A stretch of 36,117 bases of DNA from a virus (IMGVR_UViG_3300025133_000331:1-36117); one strand, 5' to 3'; numbered from the stretch's first letter, positions 1 to 4,915 are shown. Notes: generated from the letters alone by a model not told the origin. A program made the numbers and translations.

Positions 1-465
1 GGTAGGTAACACCCCACCATGTACTGAGTCAGATGAGATACGGACAACGGCATTCGGTATGCGTGCTATATGTAGCAGTGCTTTGTTGATGTCCTTGTCC
101 TTATGCGATCGGGTGGGTAGCCAATGCTTAGTGTTGAAGGTGCGTATAATCACACGCTCAATTTTGTAGGCAAGCTCAGCGCAGTAGACATCACCGCTGT
201 CGAACCACCTGAAATACTTATCATTACCTATCGCCTTGACCATGGCATCCTCCCAATCGGGGAGTTGCCAGTCCGTCATGTTGTGTTCTCGTGCCGCCTT
301 CACGACACCGAACCTGTACATACCTTGTCGAGCATAGCAATGTGAGCATGCTGCGACGGCAGTACCATCGTCCTCCTTAGCTCCAGGACATGTGTCCCAT
401 GCGGGGAGTGACCACGATTTGCAGGGCATCTTGCCTGTCTTACTCAGCTTCGGGCTTGCTCTCAT
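1..465 (-). CDS. GP88-family phage protein (3' end cut by window edge)
   Basis: The first 155 residues are present; the C-terminus lies beyond the left edge. The start MRASPKLSKTGKMPCKSWSL, the segment WDTCPGA followed by CSHCYA, then KAAREHNMTDW, FRWFDSGD, HWLPTRSHK and VRISSDSV match what I know of the phage GP88 family (gene product 88), whose biochemical role is not established. The cysteines (one in CPGA, a CxxC shortly after) suggest a metal or Fe-S site, which is inference. The ATG at 465 gives the characteristic N-terminus and overlaps the upstream gene by 26 bases, like its tightly packed neighbours. It is the last gene of the leftward early cassette visible here. Confidence 0.75.
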   Translation of the reverse strand, partial: MRASPKLSKTGKMPCKSWSLPAWDTCPGAKEDDGTAVAACSHCYARQGMYRFGVVKAAREHNMTDWQLPDWEDAMVKAIGNDKYFRWFDSGDVYCAELAYKIERVIIRTFNTKHWLPTRSHKDKDINKALLHIARIPNAVVRISSDSVHGGVLPT

Positions 466-667
466 TAGCTTTATCTCTTTGTCTTTCGGAGAAGGTATCC
501 ATCCAGTGTTGGAGTATATCGCAGGCTTCGCCCGGCATCAAGCCGTCGAACTGCTCTAGAAGGGGGCGGGCGGCGCCGAACATGTTCGTGATGCCACTCT
601 CTCGGAGGTCATCTAGGAACGTAAGGTGCTCGGGCTTAAGGGCATCGGGTGTCTTTTTGTATTGCAT
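440..667 (-). CDS. Small conserved phage protein, 75 aa
   Basis: A 75-residue acidic, soluble protein with the segment HLTFLDDLRESGITNMFGAA, which I recognise as recurrent in small hypothetical proteins of tailed phages infecting Gram-negative bacteria; no function is known. The second half (EACDILQHWMDTFSERQ) is a predicted helix. The start ATG shares one base with the stop of the upstream 158-aa gene (TAATG), indicating translational coupling. Its 3' end overlaps the GP88-like gene. No transmembrane segment or metal-binding motif is visible. Confidence 0.8.
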   Translation of the reverse strand: MQYKKTPDALKPEHLTFLDDLRESGITNMFGAARPLLEQFDGLMPGEACDILQHWMDTFSERQRDKANESKPEAE

Positions 668-1143
668 TAGAATAATTCCTTTTGCTTGTAGAGTTTAAGG
701 AAAGCCAAGGGCGTGATGCCCCTCTTGCTTCCTTCCGGGTGTTCATACTGGTTGTCCTCCGGCATGATGTTGTCGTAGTCTCGGACTAGTTCGCAGGGTA
801 TGTTCCACCTCATCTCGCAGTTGGGGCAGGCATGTGTCTCGAACTCGTCGCAGTAGTCGCCGTCCTCATACTCGAGGTTGCCTTCGCAGCATTCCTCGTA
901 GTGTGCCTGCACCTTGGGTGGCATCTCGTATAGCAGAGTAGCAACCACGTCTGTCCCGTCGTCGTCGAAGAGGGGCTCATCCCAATCGTGCTTGTTGAAA
1001 TCGTCAAGCGTCATGGTCCAGCAGTAGTCATCGTCCCGCTCGGCCTCAACATCTTGCCCATCCGATATGCGTATCCGGCTATACGAATGCACCCCCATGC
1101 CAACCTGTTGGGTCAGCTTCACACTTACGTAGCGTAGTATCAT
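667..1143 (-). CDS. Acidic cysteine-containing early protein, 158 aa, unknown function
   Basis: I do not recognise the family. The protein is strikingly acidic through residues 30-105 (runs such as ERDDDY, FDDDGTD, EYEDGDYCDEFE). Cysteines sit at about 41, 85, 86, 98, 106, 109 and 117, including a CPNC knuckle, so zinc binding is plausible. A strongly acidic small early protein could be a DNA mimic, but that is only inference. The start ATG overlaps the stop of the upstream ribbon-helix-helix gene as ATGA, and its stop overlaps the next start as TAATG, placing it in a coupled early operon. Confidence 0.75.
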   Translation of the reverse strand: MILRYVSVKLTQQVGMGVHSYSRIRISDGQDVEAERDDDYCWTMTLDDFNKHDWDEPLFDDDGTDVVATLLYEMPPKVQAHYEECCEGNLEYEDGDYCDEFETHACPNCEMRWNIPCELVRDYDNIMPEDNQYEHPEGSKRGITPLAFLKLYKQKELF

Positions 1144-1364
1144 GCTCCGTCCTCCTCAATATTGGTGCAGTTAGAGCACCCTTCCCATGTTGCAGCTGCA
1201 GGCCGTCCGCAGTAGTCACACTCTGGGAGGGGCTCGGGATGTTGGAGGCACTGTCGTACCACCAGTTCAGTAATCGTCATGCTCTCAGTGTCGGCTTGCT
1301 CCCGCAGGTCAGCCTTCTCTTGAGGGGTCAGACGAATCTCTAATCGTTCTGTTCTTTTTGCCAT
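1140..1364 (-). CDS. Ribbon-helix-helix / zinc-ribbon putative DNA-binding protein, 74 aa
   Basis: Residues 1-42 (KRTERLEIRLTPQEKADLREQ, then the helix ITELVVRQCL) resemble a ribbon-helix-helix fold of the Arc/MetJ type: a basic beta strand followed by two helices, which binds DNA as a dimer. Residues 49-66 add a CxxC...CxxC zinc ribbon (C49, C52, C63, C66). It is the first gene after a 210-base non-coding gap, so it may regulate its own promoter there; this is inference. The ATG at 1364 is the only suitable start after the gap. It overlaps the next gene as ATGA. Confidence 0.75.
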   Translation of the reverse strand: MAKRTERLEIRLTPQEKADLREQADTESMTITELVVRQCLQHPEPLPECDYCGRPAAATWEGCSNCTNIEEDGA

Positions 1365-1556
1365 GTTTCTAATAACAACCTTTCGACGTATTCAATCGTC
1401 GCAAACCCCGTCGAATCAAAGGCTTACGTCATTTCAATTAAAAATCGTTTCTTCCGCAGAAATTGCAACTCATCCCGGAGAAAAAATCCCCACAAAAGAA
1501 ACGAAAAAACTCTGCAATCAACCGAAGTCGTTGCAAAATCAAGGGCTTAGACAAAT
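1365..1556 (-). promoter_or_regulatory. Non-coding gap upstream of the RHH gene, probable regulatory region
   Basis: An AT-richer stretch without a convincing ORF on either strand, lying between the 38-aa membrane protein gene and the RHH/zinc-ribbon gene. Two near-identical 13-mers sit at 1414-1426 and 1537-1549 (AATCAAAGGCTTA and AATCAAGGGCTTA on the plus strand; TAAGCC..TTGATT on the transcribed minus strand). Both place a TTGATT hexamer in -35-like orientation toward the RHH gene. No good -10 hexamer is seen at the correct spacing, so promoter activity is plausible rather than shown. Confidence 0.4.
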
Positions 1557-1582
1557 CGAATAGGTCGAAACCTTTCTATTCG
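1557..1582 (-). terminator. Stem-loop at the stop codon of the 38-aa gene, possible weak terminator
   Basis: On the minus strand CGAATAG (which includes the stop codon) pairs with CTATTCG. Inside it GGT pairs with ACC around a TTCG loop, with a three-base AAA bulge on the 5' side. The following bases (ATTTGTC) are only mildly T-rich, so it may be a weak terminator, a processing site or an mRNA-stabilising hairpin. It precedes the 1365-1556 gap, which fits a break between two transcription units in the early cassette. Confidence 0.4.
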
Positions 1583-1692
1583 TCGCCGTCGTTAGCTCGC
1601 AGTATCAGCACCAACATCGACGCCAGCATGAGCGGCACGTTGTTGTGGTAGCAGCCGAAGGCGAACAGGATTACCGCCGCGATCGAGAGCAT
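1576..1692 (-). CDS. 38-aa single-pass membrane microprotein
   Basis: A 38-codon frame starts at an ATG that shares its A with the TGA stop of the 130-aa gene, the same coupling used throughout this cassette. The product begins MLSIAAVILFAFGCY, continues NNVPLMLASMLVLILR and ends RANDGDE. It is two hydrophobic stretches split by a short polar YHNN turn, so a membrane protein or short hairpin is likely. The family is not recognised. Possible roles (superinfection exclusion, membrane anchoring of replication) are speculation. A stem-loop begins in its stop codon. Confidence 0.6.
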   Translation of the reverse strand: MLSIAAVILFAFGCYHNNVPLMLASMLVLILRANDGDE

Positions 1693-2084
1693 CACTCTAC
1701 TGCGTCCCCCATCCCGACCAACCTCTTGACGAGGCTAGTAGGAAACACGTGGTCCGCCCCTGTATCTAGGTTATGGCACACGATAGGTCGCTTCTTTGCC
1801 CTAGTCTTGTAGCCTGTAACCTTGAACCTCATGCGGTTATAGGGGAACTCTTCGAACAGCTCGAGCCCTGTCTGCTCATGCATTCTATAGGTTCGGTACG
1901 CTACCGCTTCCTTGGTCATAACGTTGCCGCCTACCATCTGTGAGCCCTCAATCTTAAGGGTAAAATTGTTGTCGGAGAACGTGGCGTTGCCCGTCTCCAG
2001 GATAACTCCGTGCTCTTCGCCAAGGTCTGCAATAGCCTTGTCAATAGAGTCACGCAGTATACGTAGTAGTTGTCTATCAATCAT
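1692..2084 (-). CDS. Early phage protein, 130 aa, unknown function
   Basis: A 130-residue soluble protein. Its N-terminal helix (residues 1-22, IDRQLLRILRDSIDKAIADL) is followed by GNATFSDNNFTLKIEG and a basic C-terminal half with TGYKTRAKKRPIVCHNLDTG and FPTSLVKRLVG. I believe similar small proteins with the ATFSDNNFTLK segment occur in other marine phages, but no role is known to me. The basic KTRAKKR segment could contact nucleic acid. The start overlaps the stop of the 67-aa zinc-ribbon gene (ATGA), and the stop overlaps the start of the 38-aa membrane microprotein. Confidence 0.75.
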   Translation of the reverse strand: MIDRQLLRILRDSIDKAIADLGEEHGVILETGNATFSDNNFTLKIEGSQMVGGNVMTKEAVAYRTYRMHEQTGLELFEEFPYNRMRFKVTGYKTRAKKRPIVCHNLDTGADHVFPTSLVKRLVGMGDAVE

Positions 2085-2284
2085 TGTTCTTGTTCCCTCT
2101 CTTCGGGGGAGAAGTTGAGCGGGTCATCCTTGTAGACGATGCCCAAGTCAGACTCGCAGCACATCTTGCACCACGTGTCTGTTGTACTAGTGTCGAAGCT
2201 CACGTCGGCTCTTCCCGTATTCGGGTTGACCCAATCCTGAACCTGAACCTCTTCGCTGTCGCATTCTTTGCAGTGATACGGCAT
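2081..2284 (-). CDS. Zinc-ribbon microprotein, 67 aa
   Basis: The sequence has two CxxC knuckles, C5/C8 (HCKECDSEE) and C39/C42 (WCKMCC), separated by 30 residues: a classic small zinc-ribbon layout. An acidic tail ends EEREQEQ. The frame is open to an ATG at 2293, but I chose the ATG at 2284 because it forms a TAATG overlap with the upstream stop, the junction type used by neighbours. Function is unknown; zinc ribbons of this size commonly bind nucleic acid or proteins. It is one of several such proteins in this phage. Confidence 0.7.
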   Translation of the reverse strand: MPYHCKECDSEEVQVQDWVNPNTGRADVSFDTSTTDTWCKMCCESDLGIVYKDDPLNFSPEEREQEQ

Positions 2285-2496
2285 TACTTCCACCCCTGTC
2301 GTTGTATAGTTAACACGGGGTGTCGCTTGCCCTTAATCTTGATGGGTCGCTTGCCGTAGTCTACTAGGCAACCGTCGCACCAAATCTCAGAGACTATGTC
2401 GCCCTGTAACATGGCAGCCAAGTCGATTCTAATTGACTCAGCCCCATGGTATCTCACATAGTTACAGTGAGCGCAGGTGTACTTAGTTCTTACCAT
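2284..2496 (-). CDS. Zinc-ribbon microprotein, 70 aa
   Basis: Two CxxC motifs, C8/C11 (YTCAHCNY) and C40/C43 (WCDGC), about 30 residues apart, indicate a zinc ribbon. The C-terminus is basic (KRPIKIKGKRH), compatible with nucleic-acid contact. The reading frame extends upstream to 2574, but that would bury 90 bases in the preceding gene and adds a low-quality basic N-terminus. The ATG at 2496 (MVRTKYTC) leaves a modest 14-base overlap and is preferred. It resembles the 67-aa neighbour in layout, so the two may be diverged paralogues. Confidence 0.7.
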   Translation of the reverse strand: MVRTKYTCAHCNYVRYHGAESIRIDLAAMLQGDIVSEIWCDGCLVDYGKRPIKIKGKRHPVLTIQRQGWK

Positions 2497-2740
2497 AAGT
2501 ATCGTGCCCCTTGCACATGGCATTGAGTTCCTTCTTGATGCGACGGGCATCCTCGCCCCGCCAACCCTGTGCATTGCTTAGGAAGTACAGCAGTGTCATC
2601 TTGCAGTCGGGCTCGTAGTAGTACGGCTCTTCTATCTTGTTCATCTCGAGCATCGCATCTAGATACGGTCGAGCATGGGGGCTGATGTTCTTCCAGTTGA
2701 ACTCTACGTCCAACGCTATCACGTTAATCGGACGTGCCAT
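2483..2740 (-). CDS. Small conserved phage protein, 85 aa
   Basis: An 85-residue soluble protein beginning MARPINVIALDVEFNW. The core segment SPHARPYLDAMLEMN, followed by YYYEPDCKMTLLYFLSNAQ and WRGEDARRIKKELNAM, is a pattern I recognise from small uncharacterised proteins of many tailed phages. The helical C-terminal half carries a basic ARRIKKELN face. The start ATG forms a TAATG junction with the upstream 73-aa gene. No function can be assigned. Confidence 0.8.
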   Translation of the reverse strand: MARPINVIALDVEFNWKNISPHARPYLDAMLEMNKIEEPYYYEPDCKMTLLYFLSNAQGWRGEDARRIKKELNAMCKGHDTYGKN

Positions 2741-2961
2741 TACTTGACCCCCGATTGTGTTATGCAGAAGTCGAGCAGTTCCATGTCCGCCTTCATATTA
2801 TCCTCGAGGAGGTTGCTTATCTTCTCCCACTCGTCGTCCGAAATCCGGCGACCGACGTGGTTCTCGATGTCATACCTACTCCACCAATCTACGGCACAGA
2901 TGTTAGCCGAGTCGGACAGTAGCGTACGCCCATCGTTCTTGTTATTACCTATGTTCACCAT
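2740..2961 (-). CDS. Small early phage protein, 73 aa
   Basis: The frame is open to 3069, but the ATG at 2961 forms a TAATG junction with the upstream gene stop and gives the natural-looking start MVNIGNNKNDGRTLL, so it is preferred. The product is acidic, with DIENHVGRRISDDEWEKI followed by SNLLEDNMKADMELLDF, a helical pattern seen in small phage proteins of unknown function. The internal DDEW segment and trailing amphipathic helix suggest a protein-protein interaction role, which is inference only. Confidence 0.75.
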   Translation of the reverse strand: MVNIGNNKNDGRTLLSDSANICAVDWWSRYDIENHVGRRISDDEWEKISNLLEDNMKADMELLDFCITQSGVK

Positions 2962-3152
2962 TACTTGAGCCTCGGTATGCCGTGAACAGTGAGTCCGCAG
3001 TCTGCCATGAACAGGTCGCGCTTGAACTTGTCGTTCTCTGACGCACAGTAATTGGCGACGGCTTGACATAGTTCCTTGTAAACTGGTGCGCCTAAGCTAT
3101 CCTTAAGATACCTCAGAACTGATGCTAATGCTATGAAGTGCTTTGCACTCAT
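2961..3152 (-). CDS. Small conserved phage protein, 63 aa, first gene of the 3.1-kb early block
   Basis: A 63-residue protein starting MSAKHFIALASVLRYLKDS and ending with SENDKFKRDLFMADCGLTV. The N-terminal helix and the NDKFKRDLFMADCG segment resemble a family of very small phage proteins common in Gram-negative hosts, in which an Asn/Pro-Arg-Phe-Asp-Arg-(x)-Phe-(x)-x-Ala-Cys-Gly ending recurs; function unknown. It leads a chain of six genes joined by 1- to 14-base overlaps. The bases before the ATG (GATAAGAGGTATAAGC) contain an AGAGG Shine-Dalgarno-like sequence at workable spacing. Confidence 0.75.
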   Translation of the reverse strand: MSAKHFIALASVLRYLKDSLGAPVYKELCQAVANYCASENDKFKRDLFMADCGLTVHGIPRLK

Positions 3153-3345
3153 GCTTATACCTCTTATCGGGTTACGGAATTGCCCACGCGGGGATCGCGG
3201 GAGCGGTGACGGTCAGACAGTCAGACAGTCAGTCAGTTAATAATAATAATAATATATATACAGGAGGAAAGACCATGTAGTAGAGCACCGGTAACACGGG
3301 AGCATGACACTCACAGCAGGCGGTTATTATTCCTGTCTTTTACTA
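3153..3345. other. Non-coding leader with low-complexity repeats
   Basis: I find no credible ORF here on either strand. It contains the GTCAGACAG/TCAG repeat tract and an adjacent (TAA)n-(TA)n tract (3212-3260), which on the minus strand supplies an AT-rich run that could hold a -10 element for the 63-aa gene. On the plus strand a perfect AGGAGG (3262-3267) lies 7 bases before an ATG followed at once by two TAG codons, so it encodes nothing. Confidence 0.5.
3212..3260. repeat. Short tandem repeats: TCAGACAG units then TAA/TA microsatellite
   Basis: Overlapping GTCAGACAGTCAGACAGTC units run into GTCAGTCAGTTA and then (TAA)n and (TA)n. GTCAGACAGTCAGACA recurs at 3556-3571, and GACAGTCAGTCAGTTA (3224-3239) recurs exactly at 30272-30287 inside the last plus-strand gene. 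Such repeats may be slippage products or protein-binding sites in the early leader. Confidence 0.6.
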
Positions 3346-3494
3346 CTACACAGTCAGGTGGGGGTTGCCCCCTGCACAGCTAATGCAGGAGGACTTTACA
3401 TTCATTACAGAATCCGCGACATACTCAACAGCCTCCTTGACCACTCGAGCATCTTCGTTTTTATCTCCCCCATACCACACAGTTCACATGGCAT
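3346..3494 (-). CDS. Putative small zinc-ribbon protein with a broken or frameshifted frame
   Basis: A clearly protein-like frame ends at 3346 (WYGGDKNEDARVVKEAVEY, then VADSVMNVKSSCISCAGGN), but upstream it is closed by a TGA at 3484-3486. It is readable alone only from a GTG at 3480. A strong Shine-Dalgarno (AGGAG, minus strand, 6-base spacing) serves an ATG at 3494 in another frame (MPCELCGMG). A -1 slip on the GGGGG run at 3467-3471 would join the two and give a CxxC...CxxC zinc ribbon like its neighbours. Alternatively, reading the TGA as sense would join it to an ATG at 3516 (MKLVGEVHAM). It may also be a decaying gene or contain a sequencing error. Confidence 0.45.
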
Positions 3495-3686
3495 GGACTT
3501 CTCCTACTAGCTTCATACATACGCCCACTACAGACGTGTGTTGCCATCGAGGATTGTCAGACAGTCAGACAATCAGATTGGGTTTGTGGGAAGCGTACAT
3601 CATCGCATCGACACATTATTGTGGTACTAAATCCACGTATCGCTCAACAGTCAGTCCGCTTAACCCACCGATTACCCCACGTAAGG
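3495..3686. other. Non-coding leader upstream of the small zinc-ribbon ORF
   Basis: Apart from ten codons (MKLVGEVHAM) that read in frame into the small-gene region only through a TGA, I see no coding potential on either strand. It contains the 3552-3574 stem-loop. It lies between the terminator-like hairpin after the first early gene and the next early ORF, so it probably holds a promoter or an RNA leader, but no convincing -35/-10 pair is visible. Confidence 0.35.
3552..3574. repeat. Inverted repeat GATTGTC ... GACAATC
   Basis: Seven perfectly complementary bases flank a 9-base loop made of the same AGACAGTCA repeat unit seen at 3212-3230. There is no T-tract on either side, so it is more likely a protein-binding site or RNA structure than a terminator. 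Confidence 0.45.
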
Positions 3687-3712
3687 GTAAAAGGCACGCC
3701 CCCGTAGGGGCG
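3687..3712 (-). terminator. Rho-independent terminator-like hairpin after the first early gene
   Basis: On the minus strand, 12 bases after the stop of the 103-aa gene, CGCCCC pairs with GGGGCG around a TACG loop and is followed by TGCCTTTTACC. The stem is short but entirely G-C, and the T-run is four bases. It probably terminates or attenuates transcription from the leftward early promoter. Confidence 0.5.
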
Positions 3713-3723
3713 CACCAGTCAGA

Positions 3724-4035
3724 TTACTTAGCCTTAACGAGCTTAGCTTGCTGTGCGCGGAACTCCGCGAGCATAGCCTGCTCATCAACATTCAGTTTCT
3801 CCTTCTTTGCGGAGTCGCTCATTACGTTCATCGTAATACGCGTACCGTCAGGAAGTTTACCGTATGCACCTGCATGTATCAGTGTTGTAGAACCTTCCTT
3901 CTTGCTAAGCGTTCCGCTTGCGTTTAGGTCAATTATTACAGCCACCTGCTTAACAGTCAGCTTTATTGGCTTGTCCGAGTGTGCCACAACTTTACAGTTG
4001 CGAACTTTAATTTGTTCTAGAATATCCTGAACCAT
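3724..4035 (-). CDS. First early gene, 103-aa protein of unknown function
   Basis: This is the first gene downstream of the leftward promoter block. It starts MVQDILEQIKVRNCKVVAHS, has a central hydrophobic strand-helix (LTVKQVAVIIDLNASGTLSK), a segment GAYGKLPDGTRITMN and a Lys/Gln-rich helical tail (AEFRAQQAKLVKAK). I do not recognise the family. The frame is open to a GTG at 4071, but the ATG at 4035 leaves a leader of about 50 bases after the predicted transcription start and is preferred. Neither start has a strong Shine-Dalgarno. A promoter-proximal position suggests an immediate-early host-takeover or regulatory protein, which is inference. Confidence 0.7.
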   Translation of the reverse strand: MVQDILEQIKVRNCKVVAHSDKPIKLTVKQVAVIIDLNASGTLSKKEGSTTLIHAGAYGKLPDGTRITMNVMSDSAKKEKLNVDEQAMLAEFRAQQAKLVKAK

Positions 4036-4087
4036 AGTATTAGAGTTGTTTAGAGCGTGCCGAAATAGCACGTCTTTGTCTCGGACT

Positions 4088-4124
4088 CATTATCAATAGT
4101 CTCAAACGCCAATTTGTCTATAAT
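4088..4124 (-). promoter_or_regulatory. Leftward early promoter-like block (left mirror copy)
   Basis: Read on the minus strand, this 37-base block begins ATTATAGACAAATTG and ends CTATTGATAATG. It matches the block at 4205-4241 on the plus strand at about 31 of 37 positions. TAGACA (one mismatch to TTGACA) lies 16 bases before TATTGATA, giving a plausible promoter aimed at the 103-aa early gene. The first 14 bases form a perfect inverted repeat with 4205-4218. Confidence 0.6.
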
Positions 4125-4204
4125 TTTCTCAAGAAAAAAATAAATACTTTGTAACTCATTGAAAACAAAGGACTTACAACGACCCCAAAATAAATCTCGA
4201 AAAT
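4125..4204. promoter_or_regulatory. AT-rich core between the mirrored promoters
   Basis: Eighty bases with an A-run (AAGAAAAAAATAAATAC) and no ORF. On the minus strand it includes GTAAGTCCTTTGTTTTC, similar to the TAAGCC..TTGATT elements at 1414 and 1537. TTGTTT followed 16 bases later by TATTTA could be a second leftward promoter. AT-richness between divergent promoters would also suit a replication origin or regulator binding, but neither is shown. Confidence 0.35.
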
Positions 4205-4241
4205 ATTATAGACAAATTGCTGTTTTAACCTATTGATACTG
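4205..4241 (+). promoter_or_regulatory. Rightward promoter-like block (right mirror copy) for the sigma-like gene
   Basis: This block begins ATTATAGACAAATTG and ends CTATTGATACTG, the plus-strand counterpart of 4088-4124. TAGACA at 4209-4214 and TATTGA at 4231-4236 are 16 bases apart. Transcription would begin near 4243, which leaves almost no leader before the ATG at 4246 but about 45 bases before the ATG at 4288. Confidence 0.6.
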
Positions 4242-4287
4242 TAAGATGAGTTCTGCCACTTTCGGCACAACCCATAAAGATAAGATA

Positions 4288-4791
4288 ATGAAACAGTTCC
4301 TACTAAATGAAATAGCACTACGCTACGACTCTAAATTACAACGACATGCTAAAGCCCAACTACTAGGCTACAGCTTACGAGATGTTGACGAAAGAGACGT
4401 AGTACAAGACGCTATAGAAATTTTCCTACAGCAAGACGCTACGAGATACAACAACGTAGTGCACGCTGTAAAGAGCCTGTACCAAATAGTAAAGTATCAG
4501 TGTAAGCCTTACATTAAACGCCGACATTTCAACGGCGAGGTTGCAGACGCAACGATAGAAGATGTTGCTAACAACGATGCACTACAACTACAAGTTATAA
4601 AAGATGTCGCACTACGGTGTAGCATTAAAGAACAATTTGCTCTTGAGCGTAAACTCATGGGCGATAAGTTAAACTCAACTCAAAGAACCCAATACGCAAG
4701 TGCCAAGAAGAAAATAGCTAGTTACCTTGAGACGCCACAAATTCACTGTATAAAATCAGACGCTTGGGAACAACTCAAGTGGGCACGATAA
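4288..4791 (+). CDS. Putative sigma-70-like (ECF-type) transcription factor
   Basis: Residues 13-80 follow the pattern of sigma factor region 2. YDSKLQRHAKAQLLGY is followed by DVDERDVVQDAIEIF, comparable with the DxxDVVQEAF signature of ECF sigma factors, and then by SLYQIVKYQCKPYIKRR, comparable with WLYRIAxNxAxxYLxRR. The C-terminal half has a possible helix-turn-helix (KLMGDKLNSTQRTQYASAK, about 122-140) in the region 4 position, but it is divergent. The frame is open from 4246; I prefer 4288 because the promoter block would leave 4246 nearly leaderless. As first gene of the late operon it could direct host RNA polymerase to late promoters. A small terminase, often located before TerL, is the main alternative. 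Confidence 0.55.
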   Translation: MKQFLLNEIALRYDSKLQRHAKAQLLGYSLRDVDERDVVQDAIEIFLQQDATRYNNVVHAVKSLYQIVKYQCKPYIKRRHFNGEVADATIEDVANNDALQLQVIKDVALRCSIKEQFALERKLMGDKLNSTQRTQYASAKKKIASYLETPQIHCIKSDAWEQLKWAR

Positions 4792-4810
4792 CTAGCAAAT
4801 AATCCGCCCG

Positions 4811-4832
4811 TGCGCACCGTAAAAAGTGCGCA
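4811..4832. repeat. Inverted repeat TGCGCAC ... GTGCGCA
   Basis: A perfect 7-bp stem with an 8-base CGTAAAAA loop, 19 bases after the sigma-like gene stop. No T-run follows on the plus strand, so it is not a standard terminator there. It may be an operator or an RNA-processing hairpin between the regulator gene and the structural genes. Confidence 0.45.
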
Positions 4833-4842
4833 TCTGCCCCCT

Positions 4843-4859
4843 ACCCCCTCTCGGGGGGT
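4843..4859. repeat. G-C stem-loop ACCCCC ... GGGGGT
   Basis: A 6-bp stem with a TCTCG loop in a C/G-homopolymer-rich stretch (4836-4876) just before the terminase promoter. The GGGGGG run can also pair with the CCCCCC run at 4865-4870, so alternative folds are possible. No T-tract is present. Confidence 0.35.
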
Positions 4860-4906
4860 CGGTCGCCCCCCGCCCCAAGCCACCGCGCTAAAAAAGACCC
4901 CCTTTG

Positions 4907-4915
4907 TGCTATAAT
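4907..4915 (+). promoter_or_regulatory. Extended -10 promoter upstream of terL
   Basis: TGC immediately followed by TATAAT is an extended -10 element matching the sigma-70 consensus, ending five bases before the first ATG of terL. The -35 position (GCTAAA) is poor, as expected for extended -10 promoters. Transcription would start at about 4921-4923, so the terL message is either leaderless or starts translation at the next ATG. Confidence 0.6.

Noticed and set aside
3200-3580. CRISPR-like array from the TCAGACAG repeats
   Set aside because: Units are 4-8 bases, directly adjacent and without uniform spacers; they are simple repeats.
3365-4030. 221-codon open frame on the plus strand opposite the first early gene
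   Set aside because: It runs antisense through a promoter-proximal minus-strand gene, the terminator hairpin and the leader; its product is Ser/Thr-rich with no domain pattern, and no plus-strand promoter precedes it.
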